DNA of 64,000 nt, from contig NC_083596.1 in assembly GCF_027579695.1 (NCBI RefSeq), positions 14,331,798-14,395,797 of the forward strand, written 5' to 3'. The DNA comes from Neoarius graeffei (taxonomy: Eukaryota; Chordata; Actinopteri; Siluriformes; Ariidae). The position numbers and the translations under genes were made by a program. The notes under the pieces were generated by a model. That model was not told the DNA's origin. It saw only the letters and a list, made by a program, of their open reading frames with translations, and ran no database searches. This document shows, one piece after another, positions 61,475 through 64,000 of the stretch. Every line of letters starts with the position of its first letter. Position 1 is the first letter of the stretch.

Positions 61475-62783
61475 CCGTATTTTCCGGACTATACGTCGCT
61501 CCGGAGTTTAAGTCGCATCAGCCAAAAAATGCATTATGAAGACGAAAAAAACATATATACGTCGCACCGGACTATAAGTCGCACTTTTTTGAAGGGTTAT
61601 TCTATCCATAGAATCTGTGATTGTATCTGATAAGCGGTGCGCGGTTACTGCGCGACTGCATTGTTTATTTAATAAACGAACAGCTGAGCAGTGATAACGC
61701 GCCCTTTGCCCTGTAAGTAGCCTAGTCTGATTATTTTAAATATCTACTACTATCTTTAATACTATCACTATCGTTATTACTAATAGCCTATATTATTATT
61801 ATAACTAATATTAGTAGCCTATTACTGATGCATTAATCAGTTTGCTTTTAGAATATTTTTACCGGTAGGGCTTATTATCGCCCCATGGCTCTTTCATCTG
61901 TGTTATTAAAGCTGTAGTCATCATCGAGGAGAGTCATTCTTCATTTTTGTCGAATTTTATTTCATCAAATCAGAGGTCAAGTAGGCTATAGGTATATCAT
62001 CTCCAAAGACACGTACGGTAGTAAAAACAACCGTCTAGTGAAAAAAAAAAAAAAAAACCGCTTTTAAATCCCCTACTTAAATCCTTAAAATGAGTCATTT
62101 AACTCATGTCTTGTGTGATCTGATCTCCAATGGTGAAATAAACCGGTTGTGATGAGTACAGTCTGTTATTTTAGAAGATAAATGTAATATATAATTTAAT
62201 ATATAGACTAATAAAAATTAATATTTTATAATATAATATCACGACATATTACTGTCTGTAACTGTTTGTCACTAAACCGTTTTCTAAGATCATAATGTCT
62301 GATATTATTATTATTATTGTTATTTTACACACACAATAAGCGCATGTGCGTAAAGTTATAGTAAACCATCCCCCGCCTTTTTTTTTTTTTGAGTCGCCGG
62401 ACCCACCCACCTCCTGCGTTCTGGGACCTCCCACTTCACAAATTAAGCACTGCCTAAAATCACTACATAACTTATTTAAATAACTATAGGCCTATCATTA
62501 ATAATAAAACACAGGTCAATCAAGTTTATCAAGCTGATGATTTCACTCCAAATCAGCAAATCCATTGAATTCCTCATCCTCGGTGTCGCTTCTGAACAAC
62601 TCTGCCTCCAGCGGCAGATGAAGCGCCGTTTCCTCTTCTTCTGCGTGGCTGTCGTCAGACTCAGCATCAGCTCGTTATTCCGCGGTGAAAAAAAAACAAA
62701 CATATATACGTCGCACCGGAGTATAAGTCGCATGGCCAGCCAAACCATGAAAAAAAGTGTGACTTATAGTCCGAAAAATACGG
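61475..62783 (-). mobile_element. Pogo-like deleted transposon, TA duplication
   Basis: Ends CCGTATTTTCCGGACTATA and inverse (TATAGTCCGAAAAATACGG), TA on both sides; the other arm of the host element shows the empty GACAAGTATATTAATTTTGC. On minus, near 62550-62660, a frame reads HAEEEETALHLPLEAELFRS then DTEDEEFNGFADLE and stop, like the acidic tail of pogo/Tigger transposases. The catalytic part is gone. Confidence 0.75.
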
Positions 62784-62985
62784 TATATTAATTTTGCGAC
62801 CAAAGTCACCTACCCTTTTCATTTCCGCGCAGTAGTGAAACGTGATGTCATCGGCAGGTTCCCCTTCTTGTGTACCACATGTCGGTCTATTTTTAGACCA
62901 GGAAACCCCCAAAGTGAGAAAGTCATTTCTCCTCGTATATGGGGGCCAAAAAAATTGCGAAAAATTTTGAGTTAATCTTTCAGTT

Positions 62986-63062
62986 AGCTAGATTTATTGG
63001 TATTAGCTAGATTTATTGGTATTAGCTAGATTTATTGGTATTAGCTAGATTTATTGGTATTA
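62986..63062 (+). repeat. Four-copy 19-bp tandem repeat
   Basis: TAGCTAGATTTATTGGTAT repeated four times with no variation visible, in the loop between the arms of the TTAA element. Confidence 0.95.
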
Positions 63063-63502
63063 TTTTTATCGCGTTCTATCCGCCATTGCTGATAATATGT
63101 GCCACGCCACACGGTACACAAGAAGGGGAACCTGCCGATGACATCACGCGCGGAAATTAAAAGGGTAGGTGACTTTGGTCGCAAAATTAATATACTTGTC
63201 ATTGTCAAAAAATTATGTTTGATATATCATTTTGAAGCTAAAAGATTTCTCTATCTAGTGATACCATTTATATATGTTGTCAAAATATATTGTACTTTAT
63301 GCCAAAGAATACATCCAATGGTGGAATGGCACTTTAATATTGTGGAAGACTCTGGTCACATACAGGCAGTCCATCCATAATTTTACTGGGGCTGAATGAA
63401 TTGATTGGACGGGCTTTTTACATATCAGGGTATTCAATTAATTCATTGCTGTCAGAATATAAAGACGACGACGACTTCTTTCAGCTGCCACAGCAGATCT
63501 GT

Positions 63503-63806
63503 TCCACATATTTGATTTGGCATAGGTTTGTACACCGGATGCCCTTCCTGACGCAACCCTCTCCAATCTACCCAGGCTTGGGACCGGTGCCAAGTATGCA
63601 CTGGCTTGTGCAACTCGAGTGGCTGGGTATTTTACCTAATCTGCATGTCTTTGAATTGTGGGGCAAACCAGGGCACCCGGAAGAAACCCACACAGACACG
63701 GGGAGAACATGCAAACTTTACACAGGAAGGCCCCTGTCAGCCATGAGATTCGAACCTGGAACCTTCTTGCTGTGAGGCAACAGTGCTAACCACTACCATG
63801 GCGCAT
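63503..63806 (-). mobile_element. Decayed tRNA-headed SINE (GGCGGCACGG relative), minus
   Basis: Reverse complement shows GTTAGCACTGTTGCCTCACA, AGAAGGTTCCAGGTTCGAAT and AGTTTGCATGTTCTCCCCGT as in the main SINE, but the 3' half (GCATCCGGTGTACAAACC type) differs, so it is an older subfamily. Confidence 0.8.
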
Positions 63807-64000
63807 ATCAGGATATAAAATTGTGTTATATTTCTTGAAATTGGCTTTATATGTCAGGATATAAAGACAATTTCAAGAAATATTAAAAAAGCTTCTAAAA
63901 CATTACATACCCTGCCTTTAATTCATTTCCAGTAACAGCACATTCTGAAGTTGTATTTACTCTTACACTACAAATTACAGTTTTAAATTTAACAAATGAC

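Larger units (their letters stand above)
61345..63333. mobile_element. TTAA-flanked element with about 240-bp inverted arms
   Basis: TTAA at 61341-61344 and 63334-63337. Arms start AGTGCCATTCCACCATTGGA; left arm is 61345-61474 plus 62786 to about 62890 (split by a pogo-like element), right arm about 63105-63333. TTAA plus long arms suggests Kolobok-like or piggyBac-like. No transposase left. Confidence 0.85.
60203..63917. mobile_element. TTAA-flanked outer element, 3.7 kb with nested insertions (candidate)
   Basis: TTAA at 60199-60202 and 63918-63921; inverted ends AGGCAGCGTAGGTAAC and (inverse) AGGCAGGGTATGTAAT, 13 of 16 matching. Contains a SINE pair and a second TTAA element. The short end match leaves room for chance. 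Confidence 0.5.

Overview
The window is teleost fish nuclear DNA. It has small exons with GT/AG borders, GC-poor introns, several tRNA-headed SINE families and three Tc1-type transposons. The SINE and Tc1 mix looks like an otophysan fish, possibly a catfish, but that is inference. There are no bacterial operons, CRISPR arrays, rRNAs or free-standing tRNA genes.

Two host genes converge. On the plus strand (478-14906) lie the last six coding exons of a K+-dependent Na+/Ca2+ exchanger of the SLC24A3/SLC24A4 (NCKX3/4) type, whose 5' part is off the left edge. On the minus strand (56874 down to 23316) is a complete 14-3-3 epsilon gene (ywhae). Its six coding exons join in frame to a 254-residue protein. 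The 3' ends face each other across about 7-8 kb of SINE-rich DNA.

Nearly everything else is mobile DNA, often nested, and the order of insertion can be read from target-site duplications and from second copies that keep the empty site. The 10-kb SLC24A intron holds an 839-bp hAT element, a foldback family, a Tc1 with an open 340-codon transposase, a TTAA-flanked element, and a mariner-like element carrying both a hAT-like insertion and a second Tc1. ywhae intron 5 (23369-30403) is a stack: TTAA element > 5'-truncated LINE > 1.4-kb hAT > SINE, with a Harbinger-like MITE and an LTR-like piece beside them. ywhae intron 1 (35944-56813) carries the second copies of the TTAA element and the hAT, in the opposite orientation. 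That hAT copy contains a different 5.4-kb hAT, which holds an element with about 0.9-kb inverted arms around a beta-barrel-like ORF and a 1-kb element carrying the first exons of a THAP protein and a YqaJ/SWIM-type protein.

Upstream of ywhae (57336-60047) is a 13-copy tandem array split by a third intact-looking Tc1. The right end (60203-63917) is nested TTAA-flanked elements with a pogo-like insertion.

Candidates for something little described are the long-inverted-arm element (42620-45469), the THAP plus YqaJ element (46245-47281), a 40-bp near-perfect hairpin in ywhae intron 4 (32848-32940), and inverted repeat pairs flanking ywhae exons 2-5 that could favour exon circularisation.
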